DNA of 64,000 nt from Streptomyces nojiriensis (lineage in GTDB: Bacteria > Actinomycetota > Actinomycetes > Streptomycetales > Streptomycetaceae). Below are positions 23,310-30,484 of this stretch, piece by piece. Below the pieces are notes generated by a model that saw only the letters and a list, made by a program, of their open reading frames with translations, was not told the origin of the DNA and ran no database searches. The position numbers were made by a program, and so were the translations under genes. The DNA lies in NCBI RefSeq assembly GCF_017639205.1, contig NZ_CP071139.1, positions 5,085,001 to 5,149,000 on the forward strand, written 5' to 3'. How positions within the stretch are numbered: the first letter of the stretch is position 1; each line of letters begins with the position of its first letter.

Positions 23310-25025
23310 TCACTTGGCGTCCGCGTAGCACTCCACGACCGCCGTCGTGAACGGGAACCGGACCGGGGTGTCGCCGAAGGCGATCCGGCCGGCCCGTTCG
23401 CCGGCGGCCCGGATCGCCTCCACGACGGCCGCGGCCTCCTCGGCCGGGCAGTGCACGATCACCTCGTCGTGCTGGAAGAACACCAGCTCGGCCCGCATCC
23501 CGGCGGTCGCCTGCCGCAGGGCCGCGAGCAGCAGCAGGGCCCAGTCGGCCGCACTGCCCTGGACGACGAAGTTACGGGTGAACCGGCCGCGGGCCCGGGT
23601 GTTGGTGGAGGCGTAGCTCGGGGTCCAGCCGTCCTCCCGGCCCTGCGGGCTCCCGGCCCCGCCCTCCCCGTACCCCTCGCCCGGGTCGACGCCGCCGTCC
23701 CCGGCCTCGTCCCCCTCGCCGGAGCCGGCGGGCGGCGGACAGGTGCGGCCCAGCCAGGTCCGTACGAGCCGGCCCTCCTCCCCGGCCTTCGCCGCGTCGT
23801 CCACGTACGCGACGGCCCGGGGGAAGCGGCGGCGGAGCGCGGCCAGGTTCTTCAGGCCGTCCCCGGAGGTCTGGCCGTAGACGGCGCCGAGCACGGCGAG
23901 CTTGGCCTTCTCCCGGTCGCCCGAGAAGCCCTGCCGGGAGACGGCGGTGTAGAGGTCCGAGGCCTCCCCGGCGACCTCCATGAAGGCGGGGTCGCGGGAG
24001 ATCGCGGCGAGGACGCGCGGCTCCATCTGGTCGGCGTCGGCGACGACGAGCCGCCAGCCGGGGTCGGCGACCACGGCCCGGCGGATCACCTTGGGGATCT
24101 GCAGGGCCCCGCCGCCGTTGGTGACCCAGCGGCCGGTGAGGGTGCCGCCGGGGATGAACTCCGGGCGGAAGCGGCCGTCCCGGACCCAGTCCGCGAGCCA
24201 GGCCCAGCCGTGGGCGGTGTAGATCCGGTACAGCTTCTTGTACTCGATCAACGGCTCGACGGCCGGATGGTCCAGCTCCTGGATCTCCCAGCGGCGGGTG
24301 GACCTGAGCTTGATCCCGGCCCCGGCGAAGGCCTTGACGACGTCGGCGGGCAGATCGGGGCGCACGCGCCTGCCGAAGGCGGCGGACACGCGGTCGGCCA
24401 GCTCGGCGAGGCGCCGGGGCTCCCCGCCGCCCGCGTACCGCTCACCGAGCAGCTCGGTCAGCAGGGCGCGGTGCACGTCGGCGCGCCAGGGCAGCCCCAC
24501 GCGGTTCATCTCGGCGGCGATGAGGAAGGCCGCCGACTCGGCGGCGGTGAGCAGCCGCATCCGGTCGGGGTGGGCGGTGGCGTCGAGCCGTTTCGCCTGG
24601 TCGGCGTGGACGGCGAGCAGGGCCTCCAGGGGGACCGGCGCGGGCTGCGGGTCGAAGAGGGAATCCTGGGCGCGGGGTTCGGCGGCGCGCGGGCGCGGAT
24701 CGGGCGGTACGGGGGCGTCGGTGAGCCGGGCCCAGGCGGCCGCCGCCGAGCGGGGCTCGCCGAACCGGCCCTCGTGGCCGAGGAGCAGCAGTTCGGCGCC
24801 CTCGATGTCGTGGCACCGCTCGACGCGTACGCCCGCGGCGAGCAGCCGGGGGTAGACGGCCGCGGTGGACCGCCAGACCCAGCGCGTGCCGGGCGGGGCG
24901 GCGCGCACCGCGTCGGCCGGGTCGCGCACGCGCATCCGGACTCCGTCGGCGGGGGGCACGGGCGCGGCGTGCCACCACCCGTCGCCGTCCTCGGCGAGGG
25001 CCCACCGGGGAGTGCGGTCGCTCAT
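23310..25025 (-). CDS. Bifunctional 3'-5' exonuclease/DNA polymerase, family A (PolA-like)
   Basis: A 571-residue actinobacterial family A polymerase without a 5' nuclease domain. The N-terminal part (about 1-190) corresponds to a degenerate exonuclease-like domain. The polymerase part shows motif A as VVADADQMEPRVLAAIS, motif B as REKAKLAVLGAVYGQTSG and motif C as FFQHDEVIVHCP. The canonical DYSQIE of motif A is here DADQMEP. A Gly/Glu/Asp-rich insert interrupts the palm around residues 430-465 (about 23640-23745). ATG 25025 begins the conserved SDRTPRWAL start; the longer frame upstream runs into a repeat. Its role in repair or replication is not established for this subgroup. Confidence 0.88.
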   Translation of the reverse strand: MSDRTPRWALAEDGDGWWHAAPVPPADGVRMRVRDPADAVRAAPPGTRWVWRSTAAVYPRLLAAGVRVERCHDIEGAELLLLGHEGRFGEPRSAAAAWARLTDAPVPPDPRPRAAEPRAQDSLFDPQPAPVPLEALLAVHADQAKRLDATAHPDRMRLLTAAESAAFLIAAEMNRVGLPWRADVHRALLTELLGERYAGGGEPRRLAELADRVSAAFGRRVRPDLPADVVKAFAGAGIKLRSTRRWEIQELDHPAVEPLIEYKKLYRIYTAHGWAWLADWVRDGRFRPEFIPGGTLTGRWVTNGGGALQIPKVIRRAVVADPGWRLVVADADQMEPRVLAAISRDPAFMEVAGEASDLYTAVSRQGFSGDREKAKLAVLGAVYGQTSGDGLKNLAALRRRFPRAVAYVDDAAKAGEEGRLVRTWLGRTCPPPAGSGEGDEAGDGGVDPGEGYGEGGAGSPQGREDGWTPSYASTNTRARGRFTRNFVVQGSAADWALLLLAALRQATAGMRAELVFFQHDEVIVHCPAEEAAAVVEAIRAAGERAGRIAFGDTPVRFPFTTAVVECYADAK

Positions 25026-25111
25026 GGGTGCGAGTGTCCCACCGGGGTCTGACAGGGGCGGTCCCGCCGTGCCGCGGGGTGCAGGTCGGCGGGGCGGGTG
25101 CGGCGCCGTTG

Positions 25112-25186
25112 CCGGGGCTCCGCCCCGGACCCCGCGCCTCAAACTCCCCCAGCTACCGCTGGGAGGTACCCCCGGGCGGGGCTGGG
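25112..25186. repeat. Dispersed Streptomyces-type intergenic repeat
   Basis: A compound element: a CCGGGGC/GCCCCGG hairpin (25112-25128), a CCCCGCGCCTCAAAC segment, and a second hairpin CTCCCCCAGC/GCTGGGAGG (about 25145-25167), ending CCCGGGCGGGGCTGGG. I recognise near-identical sequence from memory as very common in Streptomyces intergenic regions. It supplies the last ~15 codons and the stop of the adjacent NmrA-type gene. Confidence 0.6.
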
Positions 25187-26002
25187 ATGGGCCATCGCCG
25201 CGTACACCTCCAGGGCCGCGCGCGGCGGGCGGCCCAGGAGGCGGCGCAGGGTGCCCTCGTCCGGGGCGCCGAGGAAGCCCGCGGCGATGGCCGAGTACGT
25301 GGCCACCAGCATCGGCGGCTGGAAGGGCGCCGCGTCCGGGCCGGAGAGGGCGCCGCGGGCCTGCGCCAGGCAGCCCGGGGCGTAGCGCGCGCCCACCGCC
25401 GCGGCGAGTTCCGCCCCGCCCAGGGGGCGGTCCCCGACCAGCTCGTAGACCTGCCCGGCATGCGCCTCGGGCGCCAGGGCCACCCGGACCGCCACCTCCG
25501 CCAGGTCCTCCCGCGCGACCGCCGCCAGCCGGCCCCCGCCCAGCGGGGCGGTGATCGCCCCGTCGGGCCCCGGCGCGGCGAGCGCGGCCAGCAGCTCGGC
25601 GTACAGCCCGTTGCGCAGTACGGTCCAGGCCACCGAGGAGCCGCGCAGGCGGCGTTCGGTCCAGCGGTGCGCCAGCGCGTACGGCAGGTGGTCGCCCGCC
25701 CCGGTGAGGCTGGTGTAGACGAGGTGCCGCACCCCGTCCCGCTCGGCGGCCGAGACGGCGGCCCCGTGCCGCGCGATGACCTGGTCGTCCTCGCCGTAAC
25801 CGGCCGAGATGAGCAGCAGGGTGTCCACCCCGGTGAAGTCGAGGGAGTCCGGGTCGTCGAAGTCCACCCGGACCTGACCGGGGCCGTCCGGGACGCGCGT
25901 GCCGAACCGTACGTCCGGCCGGTCCGTGCCGTCGGGGTGGTCCGCCAGCCGGCGTGCGATCAGTGAGCCGAGTCCGCCGGAGGTGCCGGTGATCAAAAGC
26001 AT
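25139..26002 (-). CDS. NmrA/QorB-type NAD(P)H-binding protein
   Basis: A 287-residue atypical SDR. The Rossmann motif ITGTSGGLGSLIARRL is at the N-terminus; VDTLLLISAG and HLVYTSLTGA correspond to beta-4 and beta-5, and WTVLRNGLYAEL is typical of NmrA-like quinone oxidoreductase QorB. Relatives reduce quinones or sense NADP redox state. ATG 26002 is chosen because it sits directly before the Rossmann strand. It diverges from an HxlR regulator over 96 bases, the arrangement of redox-controlled HxlR/Qor pairs. The last residues (SPARGYLPAVAGGV) are encoded by a dispersed intergenic repeat, so the C-terminus is probably not native. Confidence 0.88.
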   Translation of the reverse strand: MLLITGTSGGLGSLIARRLADHPDGTDRPDVRFGTRVPDGPGQVRVDFDDPDSLDFTGVDTLLLISAGYGEDDQVIARHGAAVSAAERDGVRHLVYTSLTGAGDHLPYALAHRWTERRLRGSSVAWTVLRNGLYAELLAALAAPGPDGAITAPLGGGRLAAVAREDLAEVAVRVALAPEAHAGQVYELVGDRPLGGAELAAAVGARYAPGCLAQARGALSGPDAAPFQPPMLVATYSAIAAGFLGAPDEGTLRRLLGRPPRAALEVYAAMAHPSPARGYLPAVAGGV

Positions 26003-26098
26003 GGGGAGTCCTTCGTGTCCGCGCCTGTCGGCCTGATTGGCTTCGGGGGCGGGAACATCGTGTGCCGACGGGCGCACGGCGCGTAAGGAGGCACTTCC

Positions 26099-26512
26099 AT
26101 GTCAGTAGGGCACACCGGGATAACCACCCCCGAGCCCCTGCCCGAGCCGTTGCTGAGCTGCGACGACGACTGCGGCATCCGCGACGTCCTCGACCGGCTC
26201 GGCGACAAGTGGTCCGTCCTCGTCGTGGTGGAGCTCGGCGCCGGCATGCGCCGGTTCAAGGAGCTCCAGCGCGCGGTCGACGGCATCTCGCAGCGGATGC
26301 TCACCCTCACCGTCCGCCGCCTGGAGCGCGACGGCCTGGTCACCCGGACCGTGCACGCCACCGTGCCGCCCCAGGTCGAGTACGAGCTGACCGACCTCGG
26401 CCGCAGCCTGACCCTTCTGGTCAAGGGCCTCGCGGACTGGTCGCTGGCGCACCGCGCACGGATCGAAGCCGCCCGCCGGGAATGGGACACGAAGGCGGAC
26501 ATGCCAAGCTGA
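26099..26512 (+). CDS. HxlR-family transcriptional regulator
   Basis: A 137-residue winged-helix protein with the HxlR signature: DVLDRLGDKWSVLVVVEL, RRFKELQRAVDGISQRMLT, RRLERDGLVTRT and YELTDLGRSL. Two N-terminal cysteines (LLSCDDDCGIRD) sit where QorR/HypR-type members carry thiol-sensing residues, suggesting redox or quinone/aldehyde sensing (inference). It is divergent from the NmrA/QorB-type gene and probably represses it from the 96-bp intergenic region. AAGGAGG precedes the ATG. Confidence 0.92.
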   Translation: MSVGHTGITTPEPLPEPLLSCDDDCGIRDVLDRLGDKWSVLVVVELGAGMRRFKELQRAVDGISQRMLTLTVRRLERDGLVTRTVHATVPPQVEYELTDLGRSLTLLVKGLADWSLAHRARIEAARREWDTKADMPS

Positions 26513-26517
26513 GGGGT

Positions 26518-27696
26518 GTGAGAGACCTTGCCGAGACCGTCGACCGAGCCTTCGCCGCCGCCCTCTACGCCCAGGACGACGCCGGGCTGGACACCGGCGC
26601 CTCGCTGCTCGTCGCGGACCAGGGAGGCTGGCCCGGGGTCGGGCGGGAGCTGCTGGCGCGCGGGGAGGCGTACGTACGCCAGGGCTGGGAGCGGGGCTGG
26701 CAGCCGGCCGACGTGCTGCGGCTGGTCCGCCGGGACCTCGACGAGCGGCACCTGCGGATCACCGGGGACCTGATCGCCGCCGAGGCGCGCCGCTACGCCC
26801 GGCTCCCGGCGCGCTGGGGCGCCGCCGAGGTGTGGTGGACGGGCGACGAGGAGTACGCCGACCGGCTCGCGCAGCGGGAACGGGCCGACCGGTTCACGCT
26901 GGCCACCGCCTTCCTGGAGGTGCTGCGGCTGCTGATCCGGCTGCCCTCGATCGAACCGGTGGGTCCGCTGCCCGGTGACCCGGCCGACGCGCTCGCCGAG
27001 CACGCCCACATCGAGCCGCGCATGCTGGGCCGGATACGGGCCCTGCTCGCCAAGGCCGAGGCGACGAACTTCCCGGAGGAGGCGGAGGCGCTCAGCGCCA
27101 AGGCCCAGGAGCTGATGGCCCGGCACACCGTGGACGAGGCACTGCTGGCGGCGAGCGGCAAGGGCCCGGCCCAGGTGCCCGGCGCCTGCCGGATCGGTGT
27201 CGAGCCGCCGTACGAGGAGGCGAAGGCGGTGCTGCTCGACGCGGTGGCCACCGCCAACCGATGCCGGGCGGTGTGGAACAGCGGCTTCGAGTTCTCCACG
27301 GTGGTCGGCTTCGAGAGCGACCTGGAGGCCGTGGAACTGCTCTACACCTCGCTGCTCGTGCAGGGCACGGCGGCGATGACCCGCGCGGAGGCCGCGCAGC
27401 GCTCCGGCGGGCGCAAGCGGACCAAGACCTTCAGGCAGTCCTTCCTGCTGGCCTACGCCAGCCGGCTCGGCCACCGGCTCGCCGAGACCGCCGAGCACAC
27501 GGCGACGGAGGCCCCCGACAACCTGCCGGCCCTGGTGGCCCGCGACGTGGCGGTCACCTCGCGGGCGGAGGAGATGTTCCCCCGGACCACCACGACCCGG
27601 CTGCGCGGGGCCACCGACCACGCGGGCTGGGAGGACGGCACGGCCGCCGCCGACCGCGCCCACATGGGCGGCCGGCAGAAGCCGCTGCCCCGCTAG
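26518..27696 (+). CDS. DUF2786-domain protein
   Basis: A 392-residue cytosolic protein. The DUF2786 helix-turn segment is clear at about 175-215 (RIRALLAKAEATNFPEEAEA, then AQELMARHTVDE). The rest is helical, with no recognised catalytic motif. The start is taken as GTG 26518, just after the regulator's stop (GAGG overlaps that stop); nothing upstream in frame looks native. Function of the family is unknown. Its TAG stop is part of the CTAG that opens a 169-bp palindromic element. Confidence 0.82.
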   Translation: MRDLAETVDRAFAAALYAQDDAGLDTGASLLVADQGGWPGVGRELLARGEAYVRQGWERGWQPADVLRLVRRDLDERHLRITGDLIAAEARRYARLPARWGAAEVWWTGDEEYADRLAQRERADRFTLATAFLEVLRLLIRLPSIEPVGPLPGDPADALAEHAHIEPRMLGRIRALLAKAEATNFPEEAEALSAKAQELMARHTVDEALLAASGKGPAQVPGACRIGVEPPYEEAKAVLLDAVATANRCRAVWNSGFEFSTVVGFESDLEAVELLYTSLLVQGTAAMTRAEAAQRSGGRKRTKTFRQSFLLAYASRLGHRLAETAEHTATEAPDNLPALVARDVAVTSRAEEMFPRTTTTRLRGATDHAGWEDGTAAADRAHMGGRQKPLPR

Positions 27697-27861
27697 GCCG
27701 TCTCTTTCGGATCTTGCCGGGCCCGCGACGCCCGGCACCGCACCTGGCCGCGTTGTCGGGGCGCCCGAGTACGTCCGGTACACGGTGCGCTCCTCCGCCT
27801 TGCCAAGCACGGCACCGGACGCCGCGGGCTCGGCCGACAAGATCCGAAAGAGACGGCCTAG
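27693..27861. repeat. 169-bp palindromic element, copy 1
   Basis: Begins and ends with CTAG. The outer 24 bases at each end are perfect inverted complements (CTAGGCCGTCTCTTTCGGAT...), and complementarity continues inward with small bulges to about 50 bp per arm. It fills the whole gap between two convergent genes, and both stop codons lie in its terminal CTAGs. About 95% identical to the element at 61717. Could be a miniature mobile element or a bidirectional terminator. Confidence 0.85.
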
Positions 27862-28046
27862 GGGGTGTCCGTCCGGGCGTCCGGACGGGCGTCGTCCGAG
27901 CGCAGGGCGCGCGCCTCCGACTTCAGGATGCGCATCGACCGGCCCAGCGAGCGGGCCATGTCGGGGAGCTTCTTGGAACCGAACACCAGCAGGCAGACCA
28001 CCAGGACCAGGACCAGGTGCCACGGCTGGAGGGCGTTGCGGAACAC
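27858..28046 (-). CDS. tatA: Twin-arginine translocase subunit TatA/TatE family
   Basis: A 62-residue protein with the TatA plan: a short periplasmic N-terminus (FRNALQPWH), one transmembrane helix (LVLVLVVCLLVFGSKKLP) with the FGxKKLP hinge, then an amphipathic helix (DMARSLGRSMRILKSEARAL) and an acidic tail. GTG 28046 is preferred because AAAGGTGG sits upstream; an ATG at 28097 would add 17 residues but lacks a ribosome site. It oligomerises around TatBC to pass folded Tat substrates. No tatB or tatC is nearby, so this is probably an orphan or second tatA copy. Confidence 0.85.
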   Translation of the reverse strand: MFRNALQPWHLVLVLVVCLLVFGSKKLPDMARSLGRSMRILKSEARALRSDDARPDARTDTP

Positions 28047-28222
28047 GGGCGTTCCACCTTTCGGACGGGCCGGCTTCTTTTCGAACGACCGGCTCATGGA
28101 ACAGGCACAGCCCGGGCCGGGACAAATCTGAAGAAGTCCTGAAAACCGGCGAGGCCGGCGCCACGGGACGCCCCCGGGCGCCCGAGGGCGGTACGGACCT
28201 GTCTGTGATCAACGGACCACCC

Positions 28223-28243
28223 CGCGTGCACGTGCATCTGCCC
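28223..28243 (+). promoter_or_regulatory. 21-bp operator-like element before the DUF397 gene
   Basis: Contains the palindrome TGCACGTGCA within GTGCACGTGCATCTGCCC. An exact inverted copy lies at 29310-29330. Directly downstream is a possible promoter: GTGCAG (28244-28249), a 17-base spacer, then TATGAT (28267-28272), 38 bases before the DUF397 start. Confidence 0.6.
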
Positions 28244-28309
28244 GTGCAGCCGCTCATGAACACAGCTATGATCCGGAGGAGTTGACATCTGCACTATCGG
28301 GGGCTTCCT

Positions 28310-28555
28310 GTGGACCACGCGTACAACGGGATGGCAGCTGCAGAACTCGCTACCTTGTTTGAGCTGACGTGGCAGAAGAGCAGACACAGCAACTCGCAGG
28401 GTTCCTGCGTGGAGTTCGCACGGCTGCCGGGAGGCGATGTCGCCATGCGCAATTCGCGCTTTCCGGACGGACCGGCGCTCGTCTACACACCGGCCGAGAT
28501 CGAGGCCCTGCTCCTGGGCGTCAAGGACGGCGAGTTCGATCACCTGATCAGCTGA
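28310..28555 (+). CDS. DUF397-domain small protein
   Basis: An 81-residue protein with the DUF397 hallmarks: WQKSRHSNSQGSCVEFARL, then VAMRNSRFPDGPALVYTPAE and a terminal helix. In Streptomyces such proteins (for example in whiJ and abaA-type loci) are encoded with an XRE regulator and an HATPase-fold protein, and appear to modulate the XRE partner. Both partners are present here within 2 kb, which supports that role. GTG 28310 follows a GGGGG ribosome site. The promoter shares an element with the region upstream of the HATPase gene. Confidence 0.9.
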   Translation: MDHAYNGMAAAELATLFELTWQKSRHSNSQGSCVEFARLPGGDVAMRNSRFPDGPALVYTPAEIEALLLGVKDGEFDHLIS

Positions 28556-28579
28556 CGGAACAGCGCACCCATCAAGCCA

Positions 28580-28589
28580 TGCACGTGCA
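28580..28589. promoter_or_regulatory. Third copy of the TGCACGTGCA palindrome
   Basis: Only the 10-base core is shared with the elements at 28223 and 29310. It sits between the convergent DUF397 and HATPase genes, beside a terminator, so it may be a secondary binding site or chance. Confidence 0.35.
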
Positions 28590-28590
28590 C

Positions 28591-28625
28591 TGGCCGGGAC
28601 CGATCGCAATGATCGGTCCCGGCCA
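28591..28625. terminator. Bidirectional terminator hairpin
   Basis: A perfect 15-bp stem (28591-28605 with 28611-28625) and a 5-base loop GCAAT, between the convergent DUF397 (+) and HATPase (-) genes. Confidence 0.85.
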
Positions 28626-28665
28626 GTTGTCCTGTGTTCGCCCTTGATCGGCGGCCGTCGGGCGC

Positions 28666-29175
28666 TCAGTCCTGGAGCAGGAAGAGCGCCCAGACCACCT
28701 TGCCGGTCAGCCGGCCCGCGAGCGGGTGCCAGCCCCAGCTGTCGCTGTACGAGTCCACCAGGAACAGCCCGCGCCCGGACTCCAGGTCGAAGTTCTCCTC
28801 GGTGCGCTCCGGTGAGAACGCCCCGCCGGGCCGGTCCTCGCTGGGGTCCCGCACCGCGCACACCAGCCGCGTGCTCCACCGCATCAGGTGCAGCCGTACG
28901 GGCGGCTCCGGCTCGGCGTCCGCCCCCCGCGTGTCCTCGGGCAGGGCATGGCGCAGCGCGTTGGTGACGAGCTCGGAGACGACCAGGGCCACATCGTCGA
29001 AGCGGTCGTCCAGGCCCCACTGGGACAGGGTCGAACGACAGAAGGAGCGGGCTCCGCGCACCGCCTCGTAACGGGCGGGCAGGGCGCAGGAGGCGGACCC
29101 GGAGACAGCCGTGGGGTCGACCGGGGGCAGCCCCTGCCGTAACGGCTCGAGCATGGTCGATCCATTCGTCCCCAT
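28666..29175 (-). CDS. HATPase-fold ATP-binding regulator (anti-sigma-factor-like kinase)
   Basis: A 169-residue protein of the GHKL/HATPase_c type, like RsbW/SpoIIAB. The N box is VVSELVTNALRHA, and the G1-type box is ESGRGLFLVDSYSDSWGW. Streptomyces encode many such short stand-alone ATPases; some act as anti-sigma or developmental regulators and many have no assigned target. ATG 29175 is chosen since GGGAG lies 8 bases upstream; a GTG three codons earlier lacks this. It lies between a DUF397 gene (convergent) and an XRE gene (divergent), the usual trio. Confidence 0.9.
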   Translation of the reverse strand: MGTNGSTMLEPLRQGLPPVDPTAVSGSASCALPARYEAVRGARSFCRSTLSQWGLDDRFDDVALVVSELVTNALRHALPEDTRGADAEPEPPVRLHLMRWSTRLVCAVRDPSEDRPGGAFSPERTEENFDLESGRGLFLVDSYSDSWGWHPLAGRLTGKVVWALFLLQD

Positions 29176-29534
29176 GCGAGGCACTCCCGGGATTCGCGGG
29201 CGGAGCGGTCATCTCCGTCCAGAAAGAACTGCGGGGTGGGTCCGGCGCCGGCGCGAACAGCACGCAGGTGCGCGGGGACCATCGTTCCGAATGCCGGAGC
29301 CGGATGCAAGGGCAGATGCACGTGCACGCGCCGGACCTGTCCACTCCCGTGACGGTTCTGACTCATTTCTTCCTACGCATACTGACGGACTTCTTTTCCC
29401 GAAGACGGGATTCCGTTACAGAACGAGTACGAGCCGATGCGTTTTGGTGGCAGACTGCGGCCCCTGGGGTACGGGGGCCCCGAGACGCTCGCGCACACCA
29501 CGCGCACGCCAATGCGATGGGGAGGGCAGTACTA
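29176..29534. promoter_or_regulatory. 359-bp divergent regulatory region
   Basis: Separates the HATPase gene (leftward) from the XRE gene (rightward). It holds the second 21-bp element (29310-29330) and, on the minus strand directly after it, TTGCAT (29304-29309), a 17-base spacer and AACGAT (29281-29286), a possible promoter for the HATPase gene. A T-rich block (about 29365-29400) lies on the XRE side. No open frame here looks real. Confidence 0.55.
29310..29330 (-). promoter_or_regulatory. 21-bp operator-like element before the HATPase gene
   Basis: Exact inverted copy of 28223-28243. Both copies sit immediately upstream of a putative -35 with a 17-base spacer, so the two genes are probably co-regulated by one protein, the neighbouring XRE regulator being the first candidate (inference). 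Confidence 0.6.
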
Positions 29535-30395
29535 GTGACCGCAGAAGCAAGCGGTTCTGTGGTGCGCCGCATCCTCCTGGGCTCCCAGCTCAGGCGACTC
29601 CGAGAATCCCGCGGCATCACCCGTGAGGCGGCCGGCTACTCGATCCGCGCATCCGAATCGAAGATCAGCCGCTTGGAGTTGGGAAGGGTGAGCTTCAAGG
29701 CCAGGGACGTCGAGGACCTCCTCACGCTCTACGGAGTCACTGACAGCGCGGAGCGCGAGTCGCTGCTCGGACTGGTCCGGGAGGCCAACGCGACCGGCTG
29801 GTGGCACAGTTACGGCGACGTGCTGCCCGGGTGGTTCCAGACGTACATCGGCCTGGAGGGCGCCGCCTCGCTCATCCGGATCTACGAAGTCCAGTTCGTC
29901 CACGGACTGTTGCAGACCGAGGCGTACGCCCACGCCGTCGTCAGCCGCGGGATGCCCGGCGCCACCGCCGCCGAGATCGACCGCCGCGTCGCCCTGCGCC
30001 TGGAGCGCCAGAAGGTCCTCGTCTCCGAGAACGCCCCCGTCTTCCACGCCGTCCTCGACGAGGCCGCGCTGCGCCGCCCGTACGGCGACCGCGAGGTCAT
30101 GCGCGGTCAGCTGGAGCACCTCATCGAGGTCTCCCAGCGGCCCAACGTGCAGCTCCAGGTGATGCCCTTCTCCTTCGGCGGCCACGCGGGCGAGAGCGGA
30201 GCCTTCACCCTGCTGCGCTTCCCCGAGTCCGATCTCCAGGACATCGTCTATCTGGAACAGCTCACCAGTGCCCTCTACCTGGACAAGGGCGAGGAAGTGG
30301 GGCAGTACGAGCGGGCGATGGAGCGGCTCCAGGCGGATTGCCCCGACGCCGAGCGGACCCGGGATCTTCTGCGCGGCCTGCTCCAACTGTCTTGA
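29535..30395 (+). CDS. XRE-family regulator with DUF5753 sensor domain
   Basis: A 286-residue protein. The N-terminal helix-turn-helix (about 14-70: LGSQLRRLRESRGITREAAG, then SESKISRLELGR) is followed by a DUF5753 domain (about 100-280: FVHGLLQTEAYA, LDEAALRRP, QRPNVQLQVMPF). This architecture is that of WhiJ/AbaA-ORFA-type regulators, which work with DUF397 proteins in development and antibiotic control. GTG 29535 has GGGAGGG upstream. It is divergent from the HATPase gene across a 359-bp region carrying a shared palindromic element. Confidence 0.92.
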   Translation: MTAEASGSVVRRILLGSQLRRLRESRGITREAAGYSIRASESKISRLELGRVSFKARDVEDLLTLYGVTDSAERESLLGLVREANATGWWHSYGDVLPGWFQTYIGLEGAASLIRIYEVQFVHGLLQTEAYAHAVVSRGMPGATAAEIDRRVALRLERQKVLVSENAPVFHAVLDEAALRRPYGDREVMRGQLEHLIEVSQRPNVQLQVMPFSFGGHAGESGAFTLLRFPESDLQDIVYLEQLTSALYLDKGEEVGQYERAMERLQADCPDAERTRDLLRGLLQLS

Positions 30396-30484
30396 TTCGC
30401 ACGTAGTATGACGTCTGATCAGTGCATGATGACCGATCGGTCTCCGGTGCAGCGCACGGGTGCGCGCTCGCAGTAAGGGATGGC

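Noticed and set aside
27693..27861. Reading the palindromic element as part of a protein-coding gene
   Set aside because: Open frames cross it on the minus strand (a shared APTTRPGAVPGVAG peptide appears at both copies), but they depend on the repeat itself and have no start or family.
28097..28263. A small gene in the spacer upstream of the DUF397 gene
   Set aside because: Short frames exist but none has a ribosome site with coding-like composition; the sequence is better explained as a promoter region with the 21-bp element.
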